Source of the DNA: Ceratobasidium sp. AG-K
Taxonomy: Eukaryota; Basidiomycota; Agaricomycetes; Cantharellales; Ceratobasidiaceae
Direction: 5' to 3'
Assembly (NCBI GenBank): GCA_037039685.1
Contig: JAWNGF010000016.1
Location: 496,001 to 560,000 of the forward strand
DNA: 64,000 nt
The position numbers and the translations under genes were made by a program. The notes under the pieces are model-generated. The model made no database searches, was not told the origin of the DNA, and saw only the letters and a list, made by a program, of their open reading frames with translations. Below, one piece after another: positions 23,501 through 35,822 of this stretch (position 1 is the first letter of the stretch; the number at the start of each line of letters is the position of its first letter).

Positions 23501-24480
23501 AGCGGTACGGCTCGTCGTCTTTCTCACCAGGGTAGTTGATCGCTCACGGTTGATGATCAGTTCAAGCCATTTTTGAATTGGACGATGAATTTAGCCCGTC
23601 GCCAGCGATGAGCGAAAACATCGAATGGCCATCTCGTCCCCCAGAACCGAACTCTGGTACGGAGCAGCACTTGCAAGCGAATAAGAAAGAGAGCAGACCG
23701 GTTCGCCCAAGGCTCGACACAATCATGAGTACCTCCTCGGTAGCTTCTGGTCCCACGGTGTCTGAGGAGACGCCGCGTACAATAAAGCCCGCACTCACAA
23801 ACAGGGTTAACTCGGACTCGCGTCCAAATCGGAATGGAGACTCACATACGAGCCAGCAGGTCCTCGCTCCCAGTGGAATATCTACCCAGATAAACAGCAA
23901 CTTACTGCTATCACCGGTAGCCCGCCGCACGCGACGGAAATCGACCTTTGAGCCTCGTTTACTACCACACGCTCATCACGACATCCCGCCACCGAGCTTT
24001 ACGAGCCCATTAGCTCAGCTTTTTTCTCCCATCGTAGCAGAGCCGCCAGATGGCGGGTTCAATGCGCCGACGACAGCAATTGGTCAAAGGAGGGCTGCAA
24101 GGAGGTCTGGAAGCGACGCGCAGCTTGCGCCAGGCGTTTCCTTGTTCAGGCGGAGGGCCATGTCGGGGTTGCCCGGCGCAGCAGGTTTGGGGGCCAGCGC
24201 GTTGAGTACTACACCTGGGGACGAGGGTTCTAAGGAGTCCTCGGAAACGGTAAGTTTCTGTGGCTTGCGTCTGGATCGAGCACTCACGCGCATCCCAGCA
24301 GGTCACGGAAGTGGAGGAAGAGGAAGTAAGGGGACATATGCTGCATACCAGAATTAATACGATGGAGGACAGACTCAAGAAGGTGTGGCGCTCTGCAACA
24401 TATATATTCGACCCTCAAACTAACTACGTTTACAGATTGAAGATATGTTGTCCCAGGTGTTGGAGCGCCTCGAAGGATGA
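20577..24480 (+). CDS. YVC1: YVC1-type fungal TRP cation channel
   Basis: Starts MSFPLDMEPEDVEHEAAPLL (a second in-frame ATG lies 18 bp later). The cytoplasmic N-domain typical of fungal TRP channels follows: FSPLIEKYKHNPAATFCFLL and NRVHFLRDQNITT, then CELLAINSLRDHAS, FAGAPADVREFAEKNGDEFD and RVGNAIEMAIIGNSKRFIKS. Very short exons then encode the membrane core: LFMIYGLGFVVEKLAAMQEH, LWNGFDMAFVTVYLAYTGLR, a pore/S6 region with IAWWMLDLWFGLD and EFHPQFGPVLMISYACLSNT, and HTFSNISNDAAMEAMFRRAV leading to TTIEGVKADAIFSYQPP. The C-tail is long and charged, ending in a coiled coil whose last exon reads IEDMLSQVLERLEG (stop 24478-24480). Yeast Yvc1 is a vacuolar Ca2+-release channel opened by hyperosmotic stretch; the same role is inferred. 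The final intron (24381-24435) is needed to complete the coiled coil. Confidence 0.88.
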
Positions 24481-24627
24481 ATGCGTCTTGGAACTCACAG
24501 AATGGGATTCGTATATTTATTGTACCTTGAATAGTGTTTAGCCATTGCGAGCCAACATCAATTCCCAACCGTTAAATTACAAGTTTAGTCGAAAAGCTAA
24601 TAACAAGGGACATAAATAATCCCGAAA

Positions 24628-27600
24628 TTAAGTAATTGGTCTGCATTTGAAATTCACCAATCGAGGACCTCCACGATTGCCTCTTCCTCGGTAGCGCGAA
24701 GGACCGATGCCACGCCCACGGCTAGGTCGCTCTTCGCGAGGATCGCCCCTGGTGTAGATTGGTCTATCATTCCGGGATTCATCTCGCCCGTAGTACGCCG
24801 CGCCTGGCCCAGGTTCCCAACCTCGATCGGGGTACAGCTCACGAGGTCTATCCCAAGATGCGGGGGTTGGGTTGTGTGCTGGTGAACGCGCGGGCGGCGG
24901 ATTTACGGACGAAGCGGATCCGGGAGCTCCTGTTACCTGATGTTGCGGAAGAATATGCATTGGCACGTGCGAGGCAACGGCGGGCGGAGGTACCGGCACT
25001 AGCGGTACACCGGGTAGAGCCGGTCCGGCAGGAGGGATAGGTTGTTGCATCAGCAGGCTGCGACAAGTTCAAGTTGACCGGGGCTAAGCGTAGCTAAATC
25101 TTTACTGAGGGTAGCAAGGGAGGATTCGGATAGATTTGAGATGGAAGAAACAAGCGCCGGGACCGGAGGGAGCCCAGCAGTCGGGACCGTAAGGCTGTAG
25201 GGGGCGCAGGCATTGGAGGAGCTGAGCTAATAACAGGGACAGAGGCAGCGACAACAGAGCGAGCGGAGTCTGTGGAATTTAGTGTGGTGACTCGGCCCTT
25301 ACCGAGCACGAAAATACCGCAGAAAATAGGACTATCCCGCTGTGCAGGGATTGTGACGTCGTCCAGCAGTTGCAGGTATTCAGGTATTGGGTGCTCTGGA
25401 AGTAATGGCGCGATATACAGTTCTTTTCCGGGAGCGGACAATGGTGGGTCTTGTCCCCAGGGAAATACAAGGCCATAGCGGCTAGCTGAACGTTAGGACG
25501 GATGGGCAAACAATCCAATTCAAACACTTACTCTTTTTCAACCAAGATTTTGTGCAATTCAAGGTACGCTGGCCTGTCCACCTCGCTCGGGATCAAGGCA
25601 CATGCAAACAATTCCTTGGTCGGGTTCAGTCTCATGGAGACCAGATAGTTTACCGCTTGTTGGGTGGGTACTCGACCAATGATTTCGAAGAGTGAAGTCG
25701 GAAATAACGATCTCCGATTTGCTTCCACATCCAAGAATGGCGCGCCACCAATCTGCTTAAATTCGGATTGAAACCGGAGCATCCGTGTGGGATCATAAAC
25801 GGATGGCATGCCAACCTGGATTGGAATAATTAGTAGCGAGTTTAGAAGGGCCAAGTGACTTACATGTCCTCGCCAAATAGCAGGGAGGTCAGCCAACGAA
25901 GGCGTGCGCCCTACGATAGGAGCCTCCGACTGGGTGGATAATACTGGGGCATCGGCTGCTTGGACAACTGCCTCGGGTACCTCATCTTCATCCACAGTAA
26001 TAAATGCATCAAAATCAGCATCATCTGGTGGGCCTGCGGGATCGTCGCCCATGTTTGAGAGTGCTCCTGTACTTCCTTCGGATTCTCTAGGCTCGTTCCA
26101 CATTGAAGTTGCTGACACAGAAGTGCCAAAGATTCCATCTAGACTAAAGTTCTGTGCCAGTGGAGAGGCTGAGGTTGGACTGGACATGCGGAACTCATCC
26201 TCTAGGAAGTTATCGCTAGATTGATTGGGCTCCACTGACAGTGTTGGTGGAGTTGGCGGCCGGTTGTCCGTCATGCTAGATCCTTCCCCATCAAAGTCGA
26301 CATTGAATACGGCAGATGCAGGGTCAAACACCTGGCCTTTCGTTTCGCCAGCTTGGGTGGCTAAAGGTGCTGACTCCGGGGCAGGAGCGTCGAGAGAACC
26401 AGAAACGGATCGAACATGAGACTTATCAACTTCAGTCACAGAACCTGTGGTATTGGAACGATTCCTCTGAGTTTCACGCTCCCTCTCTATAGCCGACTCG
26501 TCCTCCTGCATGCGCCAGTTTTCAGCTTCCACGGATTGCTCGATCATTTGTTCGCCCTTGTGGGTGATCTTTCGGAGTGGGGCGGTCCTGGCTTGAAGAA
26601 TCGAATGGTTCATCGCCTCTTCTGTGATTTTATGAGCCTCTTGCTGCGCTTGAGCGTTTGCCAAATCAATAGACGACATCCGGCTAAGTGCATCGGGAGT
26701 AATTTTCCCAACTCGGATGCTCTGTCGTAACTCCATTCTGTCCTTTTTACCAAGATTGAAGTTGAGCATACGTATCCGCTCCCTGTAATAAATTCAACTA
26801 CGTATCAGAAGAGACTTTGGAGAACTTACTTATACTTGTTGCCAGCTAACTTTCCATCGAGCTCTGAAGGCTCAGCGTAAACTTCAAAGACGCATGCCTC
26901 CAGTTCAGTGGCAAACTTCTCTGCGGTCCCGGCTTCGACAGGAGAATCGAGCTCTTCAGGTAGTCGTTCGGAGAATATTGGAGTCAACAGGTTGACCAAG
27001 AGTTTCAAGCACGATTGTCTGACTGGATCTGCAGTCGGACTAGAGGCAAGGTCATCGGCATAACCTGACTCGTTGGTCTTGTGACGTTTCGTGGGGACGA
27101 TTTGTTTGGAAATACTCTTGCGCTTGCGGGTGCCCGCCTATGTATTCTGGCACCAATTCCCTCCTGATCATCGGAGTGATTGTCGGGGGGATCTTCGGCA
27201 TCAGCAACCTACAGAAGTGTATAAGTACGAGTGAGGTAAGGTACTTGATAGGAGAAACAAACTGCATCAGGTTCGGCCACAAAGTTATCCTCAGAACCTT
27301 CGTCGTCGCTCGAGTGAGTCACGATGGGTCCAGGCACGCTTGGTTCGTGCTCGACGTGCAAGGCGGCACGTTCGCTTTCATCGAGTTCCCAGTGTTCTGT
27401 CAGTTATGGAGGTAGCAGATGCCACAGTTAGCTTTTGATCAATAATTTCACAAGAGCGTGGTAAAACGGCGAAGAGTAGTTAGATCAAGGGGCCCACCCC
27501 ATAACATTGAGCCGTGGCCGCCACTGACTTTGACAACAGCAGCACCGTACTCATGTCCAAGGTGTCAACCGGCACGAGTAGTAAGAGCAATATTTACATG

Positions 27601-28107
27601 AACATGTAGCTTTCATTGAGTGACATAACCCAGACCCGTGTGGTAAAATGTACAAAATTCTGGACGATCCCAACGGGTGCTTACCTTTACTCTTTTTTCC
27701 AGTAACAGTCGAACATTTGGGACAGATAAAGGTAGCTAATGTAAATGGTAAGGATCCACTCAGAGATATAGCAAGTAAGATAAGTACCTAGGTCCTCGGC
27801 TTCACGCTCATTCAGCTCAACGCAGCGAAAATGGTACCTGCAACAAAAATAAGGACCAGGCTACCGTAGCAACGATTTTGCTTACCAGTGTCGACATTCA
27901 CCACATCTAACCATAGGGGTACTTACGTCTGGCTCACCACAGGGACATGATTCATTCTGAGGGATAATTTAGCCTAGTCTCGCACCGTTTGGGTTGCGAA
28001 GCACTAACCTTCATCTCGACTGTATTACGACTCGATTTTCTGGTGCCTAGAACTCTCGCGGTGCTGGGTCTTGCGGCGCTCGACCTTCGTCTTGTTCGGA
28101 CCGTCAT
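24628..28107 (-). CDS. BYE1: BYE1-like transcription elongation factor (PHD, TFIIS central domain, SPOC)
   Basis: The first exon is basic (MTVRTRRRSSAARPSTARVL). A PHD finger assembled from several tiny exons follows: ESCPCGEPD, MVRCGECRHW, YHFRCVELNEREAEDL and TFICPKCST. The TFIIS central domain spans VRQSCLKLLVNLLTPIF, LDGKLAGNKYKERIRMLNFN, LGKKDRMELRQSIRVGKITP and LSRMSSIDLA. After a Ser/acidic linker the SPOC domain runs from IWRGHVGMPSVYDPTRMLRF through VSMRLNPTKELFACALIP and YLELHKILVEKERYGLVFPW. The tail is Pro-rich and ends RGG/RG-rich (SRGRGIGPSRYRGRGNRGG; stop 24628-24630). Yeast Bye1 binds RNA polymerase II through the TFIIS-like domain and H3K4me3 through the PHD; PHF3/DIDO share the layout. 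It is convergent with YVC1 (147 bp gap). Confidence 0.9.
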
Positions 28108-28208
28108 GACGGTGGCCTTGGGAGGAGAAATGGTAGGGTGACGCCAGAATTGCCAAGCTGTGCTTGTGTCCCATCACGTGAAGGAATAACAAACACGTGA
28201 TGTAAGTT
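28108..28208 (-). promoter_or_regulatory. BYE1 proximal promoter, two CACGTG boxes
   Basis: Perfect CACGTG at 28175-28180 and 28194-28199, 19 bp apart start to start, upstream of the BYE1 ATG at 28107. The distal box is part of the 15-bp target duplication of the adjacent LINE fragment. Only about 100 bp of the pre-insertion promoter remains next to the gene. Confidence 0.45.
28194..28208. repeat. Target-site duplication of LINE fragment, left copy
   Basis: CACGTGATGTAAGTT, identical to 28930-28944. It abuts the T-rich (A-tail) end of the element. Confidence 0.85.
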
Positions 28209-28929
28209 TTTTATTTTATTTTTTTAAATACGTTATATTGGCTACAAGAACACATGGTCTAACCGCCGAGAAACTGAAAACCGGGACAACTATACGAAGG
28301 TAAAGAAGAGTAGAGCTATGGCTAGTAGGTGTACGTTAAGCGGGTGCCGAAGGCGCGATACGAAAGCTAAGGAACGACTATACTATTTGGTAAAAGCAGA
28401 CGAGCAAGAGATGAAGAGCATGATGGCCGAAAGGCCCTCAGCTTTGCCAAATAAGGCGTTGAAGGAGAGAAACGAGGAGGCCTTGTGCAGGAACCTGCGC
28501 TCGTGGTCATGGCGTGGGCAATCAATTAAGATGTGCCGTACCGTTTGCACCCCCACCTCGCCGCATGGGCAGCCGGTGTCCTCTGAGGGCACAAAACGTT
28601 GGTAGTATTCACCGAAGAACCCGTGACCAAGAATGGCCTGAGCAAATCGAGTGAGAGCCAAGCGGGGAGCTATGGCTGTGGATGGGGCCTGGAACGAGGG
28701 GTGGAGCTTCCAAGTGGGAGATCGAGGGAGGGTGTGGAGTACATGGTCAGAGCGCCGCGAGGCATTCCAGGACCGGGTCCAGTCCCTGACCGCCTGAGTC
28801 TTAGAGCGAGCCCGAGCCCAGGTTATGGTGTGGTGGAAGAAGGGGGTGGGGGGCGCAAGTCCGCCCTGTTCGGCTAGAGTGTCGGCGCGTTCGTTGCCAG
28901 CGATACCAGTGTGACCGGGAACCCAAAGG
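28209..28929 (-). mobile_element. 5'-truncated LINE (non-LTR retrotransposon) with RNase H and 3' A-rich tail
   Basis: On the minus strand the insert begins inside an RNase H domain: WVPGHTGIAGNERADTLAEQ is the HxGxxGNExAD signature. It continues ARSKTQAVRDWTRSWNASRR and ends with the C-terminal Cys/His motif of fungal LINE ORF2 proteins (CPCGEVGVQTVRHILIDCP). The ORF stops at 28383-28385. The plus strand then has a T-rich run (28209-28228), the complement of an A-rich tail. Perfect 15-bp duplications flank the insert, so this is a target-primed insertion of the last ~700 bp of an element, with RT and endonuclease missing. Tad1/I-type clades carry such an RNase H; the exact clade is not resolved. 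The insertion lies in the BYE1 upstream region. Confidence 0.88.
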
Positions 28930-28944
28930 CACGTGATGTAAGTT
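28930..28944. repeat. Target-site duplication of LINE fragment, right copy
   Basis: CACGTGATGTAAGTT, 15/15 identical to the left copy. Confidence 0.85.
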
Positions 28945-29705
28945 GCAGACTGATACATTAAATACCGTAGATACTAGTACTAGTCAAGTCAAGTCAAGCC
29001 AAGCCACTCCAAGGGACAAGAAGAACCTGCACGCAAAATATTATAGGATGCCCCACAAGACTGACGCGTAATCGGCGAGTTCGCCTGTAAGGAAACCCCG
29101 GAGATCTAAAAAGACCATGACCAACCCTTGCATTTAGTGGCACTATGTCCACAGTTATTATCACAGTGGAAGTTATTTCCCGGCCACTGGCCTGCCGTAG
29201 ACATGTGGCGGATGAAACGTGATGACGTTAGCTGTGAATGTGCGCCGCGATGCGTGAACACCGGTTTTGGTGAGTTATGATACTTGATCTACTAGGGGGA
29301 ACGTATTAGCCAAGGATTAAACCATGCCATGCCCTTCGAGAACATTTAAGTGCGCCTCCATTCCTTGGACCATCGCTCTCCCAAAAAGGCGAATACGAAA
29401 AAGGTTTGCACGTGTCCCTAGTGTGGACTCTGGCGCTGGGTAAGATTCTAGTCAGGTCTGCGAATTCAGAAATCTCGCACAACCCGCATTTAGGCAAATA
29501 TAATCAGACATGGCGTTCCACCTATATCGGAGGTTTATCATGAAGGACATCACACGGAGATGGAGCAAATTTGATCGGCCTGATACAAAGAGTGAACCTT
29601 GGTAGGCTTCTTGTGTTTTAGGCAACGCCGGCAGTGAACTATGTGCAGTTAATATTTGTATTTTCATGAAAGCTGCAGGTTACAGGCATTACAGACCACT
29701 CTAAT
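28945..29705. other. Intergenic downstream of GAPDH, nothing recognised
   Basis: About 760 bp. It includes a short direct repeat of a CAAGT-like unit at about 28983-29007 and a CACGTG at 29409-29414. Frames are closed. Part is the GAPDH 3' UTR and part was the BYE1 distal promoter before the LINE inserted. Confidence 0.4.
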
Positions 29706-31252
<1,547 letters not shown>

Positions 31253-31515
31253 GGTAGAAAGTAGGACTGGCAAGATAGCTGAGAGAACAGGGCGAGTCTC
31301 CCGAGGCTCTATATACGCGCGATCTACTGTGTGATTCCCACGCCGTTCTCGCCCCACTGGTAATCGATCTCCTGAGAATTTCGGATTCAACTTCGGGATC
31401 AACGGACCCCGAGACCAGCCGCTCTCGGCACAGCCACCACGTGACCGCAAACACCTGGCCACTGGCATAGTTCCATCTCGGCTGAGGCTTTGTCTAACTG
31501 TTCTCCCGTGGCTAC
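31253..31515. promoter_or_regulatory. Divergent gpd / SNT2 promoter with CACGTG
   Basis: A 263-bp gap. TCTATATACGC-type sequence (AGGCTCTATATACG on the plus strand near 31305-31317) lies ~55-60 bp upstream of the gpd ATG and may act as its TATA element. A perfect CACGTG is at 31438-31443. Confidence 0.5.
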
Positions 31516-34500
31516 GATGGTCTCTGGCTCGGGCCCTTCCCTCAGGATATCCAACGGCGAAACCGCCTACATAAACGGTGAGTTCCATGTTTGGGCTTGC
31601 TATGACACTCAACTTTGCAGACCATGTATATGTGTCTCCGCCTTGGCCCCAACGCGACGGGATACCTTACAATATTGCCCGTATCATGGAGTTTCTTCCT
31701 GACGAGGGAGCCAGTCGTACACGAGGAAAGGGCCGGGAAATATACACCCGCGTTCGCTTAGCATGGTATTATCGTCCCAGCGACCTCAATGATCGGCCCA
31801 ACGCAGACCCAAGACTCTTACTGGCTGCTATTTTCTCAGAAGTACAACCCGTGTCCCACCTACGAGCCAAGTGCTATGTTCGCCACAAGGACAAGATAGC
31901 AGACCTCCAGGTTTGGAAAAGGAAGCCCGACCATTTTTACTTTCAGCGCGTGTTTGACCCTTACATTCGCAAAGAGTTTGACGTACTACGCTCAGCCGAT
32001 GTGACGAACTGTAAGCTCAGCTCTCATTATCGAACCTGTTCCCAACTGAATGATCCAAAGTACCCGTGGAGATCAGGGAGGTCTTGCAAACTCGATACGA
32101 GTTTGTTGTCGCCGAGCGTGATGTTATTGGCGATCTGACGGATACTTTGCGGCTGTGCGAAACCTGTGAAAAATGGGCCCCGTCGTAAGTGGTACGGCCG
32201 CTCGAGTATCGTTTTGTAGCTTAGCCATCCCAGCCAAGACTCGGTGCGATGCGATACTTGCAAATGCTACTTTCACATGGCGTGCGTCAATCCGCCACTG
32301 GTGGCTAAACCAGCAAAAGGATATGGCTGGACCTGCGGGGCTTGCTCTCGTCAACATGACGAACAGGTTGGCCAATCAGGTGGCCGTCACGCTACGCCTA
32401 TCACTAAATCTCGGGCGTCAAAAGCTGCTCCAAAGTCCCGCAGTATGGCGGGTCTCAACCCAAGTCTTTCGCTTCGCGACATCAACTCGGAGGACCGGTA
32501 CTTTAAAATGTGGCCGTTTCGATACTTTGGGTGAGCCTTGATGATAGAGTCTTTTACGGTGGAATCTCATGTCTCGAACGCACGTCTGACTTTAGACTAT
32601 ACACGGTTGCTGAGGACACGCTAGGTTGGTAGTAAACACAGATATTTTCTGCGGCGCTCATGTGTTCGTAGATCCGGATGACCTGATTTTCCCCAAGGCG
32701 GCCACTCGAGTAGGAGCCCGTTTCCAGGCGGTGGTTGGTCACTGGGTCTCCCCTGACGCCCGGACCTCCCCGCAGCCAAGCTCAACTCCCGAGGGCGTCC
32801 TGGAACGCGGTGGTGATGACACCATTGAAATGATGAGTATTATTGTGTCAATGTCGGATGAGCAAAGTACGTCGAGACCCACCCTGATCTGGGCTAAGCA
32901 TTGACATTATTCCTCGATAGTGGCAGCGTGTAAGAATTTGTTTTCAGCAACCCGCCCGCTCTAACACACTTGTCAAGTCGAAAGCTTCCATCGCAACTTG
33001 TGGTCCAAACCAGCCATGAGGCACGGAGTTGACTTTTGGGAGGAGTCGGCCCGCCGGTACAGTTTACAACATCTTGCCATAACGCAAAAGTTTACCTCGA
33101 CCACGAGACCACGCAAGGTAAGATTTACATGGCGTGCTTTTAGTGCTAGCTTGATAAGTCTGTAGTGGCAAACCAAAGATACTCGATTCTGGGACAAAGA
33201 CTGGACACAGGAAGAGGTTGATCAATTCGAAAATGGAATCAAGCAGCATGGTCCCGAGATGCGTGCCATCAAAGAGGGGATTAAAACTCGGTCAATATAC
33301 GAGGTCGTTCGGTTCTATGGGCATTGGAAGAAGTAAGCGCCCAAACATTTCAGATCTGCTTCCTAACGTTTGACAGTGAACGACTGGGAGAAGAAAATCG
33401 TCTGTCGAGATCTAGCAGCTCAACTGGCCGCAACATATCGCTGAAAAGGAGCCGATCGCCTAGTAGCGAGGACGAGGGTTCTGTCTATGGTTTTGGAGGG
33501 GACGTTCCACGCCAAGTGTGTGGCGCATGTCGCTCAAAGGACTCTGCTGTATGGTGGAAAGCGCCTCGCGGGCTTCCGACAGAAGTGATGTGCGATCAAT
33601 GTGGTATCTCCTGGAGAAAGTACGGCGATATTCGGTCCGGTCGTGTAGAGGAGTCTAAAAAGGGCAACGGCACCGATAAACGAGAAAACACTCCGCAGCC
33701 CCCAGTTAAACGGACCAAAGTAGGCCCCTGAACGTAACCGCTTTGTTGCACCGCTAATCGTAAATCAGGTATCGGCTTCTCGCGGCCCTTCGCCGCCTCC
33801 TGCACCTCGCCAACATTTATGTTGTTGCTGCAAGAAAAGTGGACCTGTTGGTCGCGTTGTTCAGTGCGCCCAATGTGCAGTCCAGGTGCACGCAGGTAAG
33901 TTTCCCACACGGTGCTGCTGGTACGCGAGCTCATCTGGTATTTATATATATAGCTGTTTACGGGGTTACTGAGGAGGAGGCGGCAGCTGAGACCTGGTTA
34001 TGTGAGCTATGCCAGAACGAAAAGTCGCAGGAGTCGTCACTGGTAACCCGTCTGGCTATCCTAGCATCATACGGATATATTGTTAATTTTATTTGTTGCT
34101 GCAGAATCCAGATTGTTTACTTTGTCCGAGAACCCCCAATGACAAACTGCAGAGCAAGCAGAACGCTTTAGCGAATACCGTGTTGAGACTGTGCAAGCCT
34201 ACAGAAGGTCGCGGATGGGTGCATACGCTATGCTCCGTCTTTATCCCCGAGACTTCATTCACGGATGCCAGCCGACTTCGCCTAGTTGAAGGCATTAGCT
34301 CGGTCTCTGATTCACGGTGGGCATCAGTGTGTTGATGGTCTACTTGATTATGTCGTTCCCTACTCACATAGGATATTTAGCCTTGTTCAATCTGCCAGCA
34401 AGAGGGTGGTGCGGTCGTGAGCTGCGCCTCGGGATGCGGTGTACAATTCCACGTGTCCTGTGCTTGGCTTGCTGGAAATATATTCGGGTTTGAGATAAGG

Positions 34501-35160
34501 CCGGTGAGTACGTATTGCGGCTAATTGATCATTCGCTGAACACATACTGTTCAGTCGAAAAATGTTCGTCGTGACCCAGCCACGATTGTAGATTTCCGAG
34601 GCGAGGTAGGCGTCATGAAAGCGTTGATTCGTTGCAAGGCCCATCCCGCTTCCCCACGTCCATCTTTTGATATATGCTCGTTAAATACGAGTGGCGAGGT
34701 AAGTGGTGTGCGTAGTGGGTAGCAATATCGCTCATGCTACCGGATTTTACAGACCGCACTGCAGCTCTATTGTCGGACATACAAGCAAGTGTCCGTTTCT
34801 CATTCATATGGCCTCCTGCGGAAAGCCAAGCGGCTCGATACCCTACTGCGAGCGCAAGGTTTCTTACCGCCGTTGCCTGTCCTCTCGGCTCCGCAAACCT
34901 TTTCCTTTGCTGTGCCTTCGACCAGCCGTGCCAGATGCGTAGATTGCGACACCCAGGACTCGCCATGTTTCTGGAGTCTGGATGCTTGCAACATGGTTGA
35001 TTCAGACTTGGTCGCCGCTGCCTTGTGCAACCAGTGCCGAGTTGCTCACGAGAGGGATCGGAATGGTATAGCAAAGCTCGGAGAGACGGCCCCGGTCAAT
35101 GAAGATGGCTGTTTATCCACTCCAATGGGCACGGATGTCGCGGTTGTGAGAGCACGGTAG
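31516..35160 (+). CDS. SNT2: SNT2-like chromatin reader (BAH, PHD, ELM2, SANT, GATA-type finger, extended PHD)
   Basis: Starts MVSGSGPSLRISNGETAYIN; an intron leads to the BAH domain (DHVYVSPPWPQRDGIPYNIA, VRLAWYYRP, CYVRHKDKI). PHD1 is LCETCEKWAP then CDTCKCYFHMACVNPPL and GYGWTCGACS. An ELM2-like stretch (LIFPKAATRVGARFQAVVG) and a SANT domain (DKDWTQEEVDQFENGIKQHG, RSIYEVVRFYGHWK) follow. A GATA-type finger reads CGACRSKDSAVWWKAPRGL then CDQCGISWRKYG. The extended PHD reads HLCCCCKKSGPVGRVVQCAQ, CLLCPRTP, WVHTLCSVFIPETSF, CSICQQEGGAVVSCASGCGV and QFHVSCAW. A last Cys cluster (CVDCDTQDSPCFW, LCNQCRVAHERDR) precedes the stop 35158-35160. Yeast Snt2 works with Ecm5 and Rpd3 in a stress-responsive histone deacetylase complex and binds H3; that role is inferred. 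No lesion seen. Confidence 0.92.
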
Positions 35161-35784
35161 TAGTATGGCGATAGTTGGAGTAGCGTGGGTTATGATAGGT
35201 TTCTTTGAGCACTCGTGTTGAGGATAACTATGACCGGAATGATAGAACACTTGATTTCCATTTCACATTCTCGAGGGTTATTATGGGCCCTGTGTGCGCC
35301 AACAGGGTATGAGCATGAGCTTCTATGAGCGGCCATCTCTGGACGTCACGAAAATAGGCAGAAAGGACACCTCCGCCTGCCGCCCGTTGTAACCCGTACC
35401 GCCACTTGGCTAATAGCCACTACAAAATAGTACAAATCCCGCTGCACTTTTCTTGTTCTGCCCTGTTTTTTCGATTGTCCTTGCTCACTTGTCGTATTTC
35501 TACTACTATTTACTATTTACTATCTACTGTAATCTACTTGTTGTCACACCCATTACTATTCATATTTCACTTTGCCTTGAATCGAACACACGGATTTTGC
35601 AGCTTTGCACATGAGGCACCCCACTGCTTGACCACAAGAGTATGATATGGTTCTTCCTATGGCCCAGCATCAGGAAAACCACTCTCGGATTTGAGAGTGA
35701 TTTGAGAGTGATTTGGCTGATTTGGGCTGATGTGGGTGATTTGAAACAAAGACTTTGCTTCAAATCCACTCCTAAGCGCCCAAA
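35161..35784. other. Intergenic, pyrimidine-rich and short tandem repeats
   Basis: Downstream of SNT2. 35450-35545 is pyrimidine-rich with repeated TTTACTA units. 35690-35745 has imperfect tandem copies of a GATTTG-containing unit (GAGTGATTTGAGAGTGATTT and GGCTGATTTGGGCTGAT). No coding sequence recognised. This is the boundary between the gene-dense region and the transposon nest. Confidence 0.5.
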
Positions 35785-35820
35785 CATCTGGAAAGCTGGA
35801 AAAACCTAGATGGGGATATA
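35785..35820 (+). repeat. Inverted-repeat flank of the Tc1-like element, left
   Basis: A 36-bp segment beginning CATCTGGAAA and ending ATGGGGATATA. The matching segment at 60914-60949 differs at only two positions and sits outside the displaced right TIR in mirrored orientation. The Tc1-like element therefore either landed in the centre of a palindrome or has longer termini than the CACTG ends suggest. Confidence 0.6.
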
Positions 35821-35822
35821 TA

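Noticed and set aside
20577..24480. Major facilitator or other multi-pass transporter for the gene of tiny exons
   Set aside because: The N-terminal FCFLLNRVHFLRD block, the pore-region exons and TTIEGVKADAIFSYQPP match fungal TRP (YVC1) channels.
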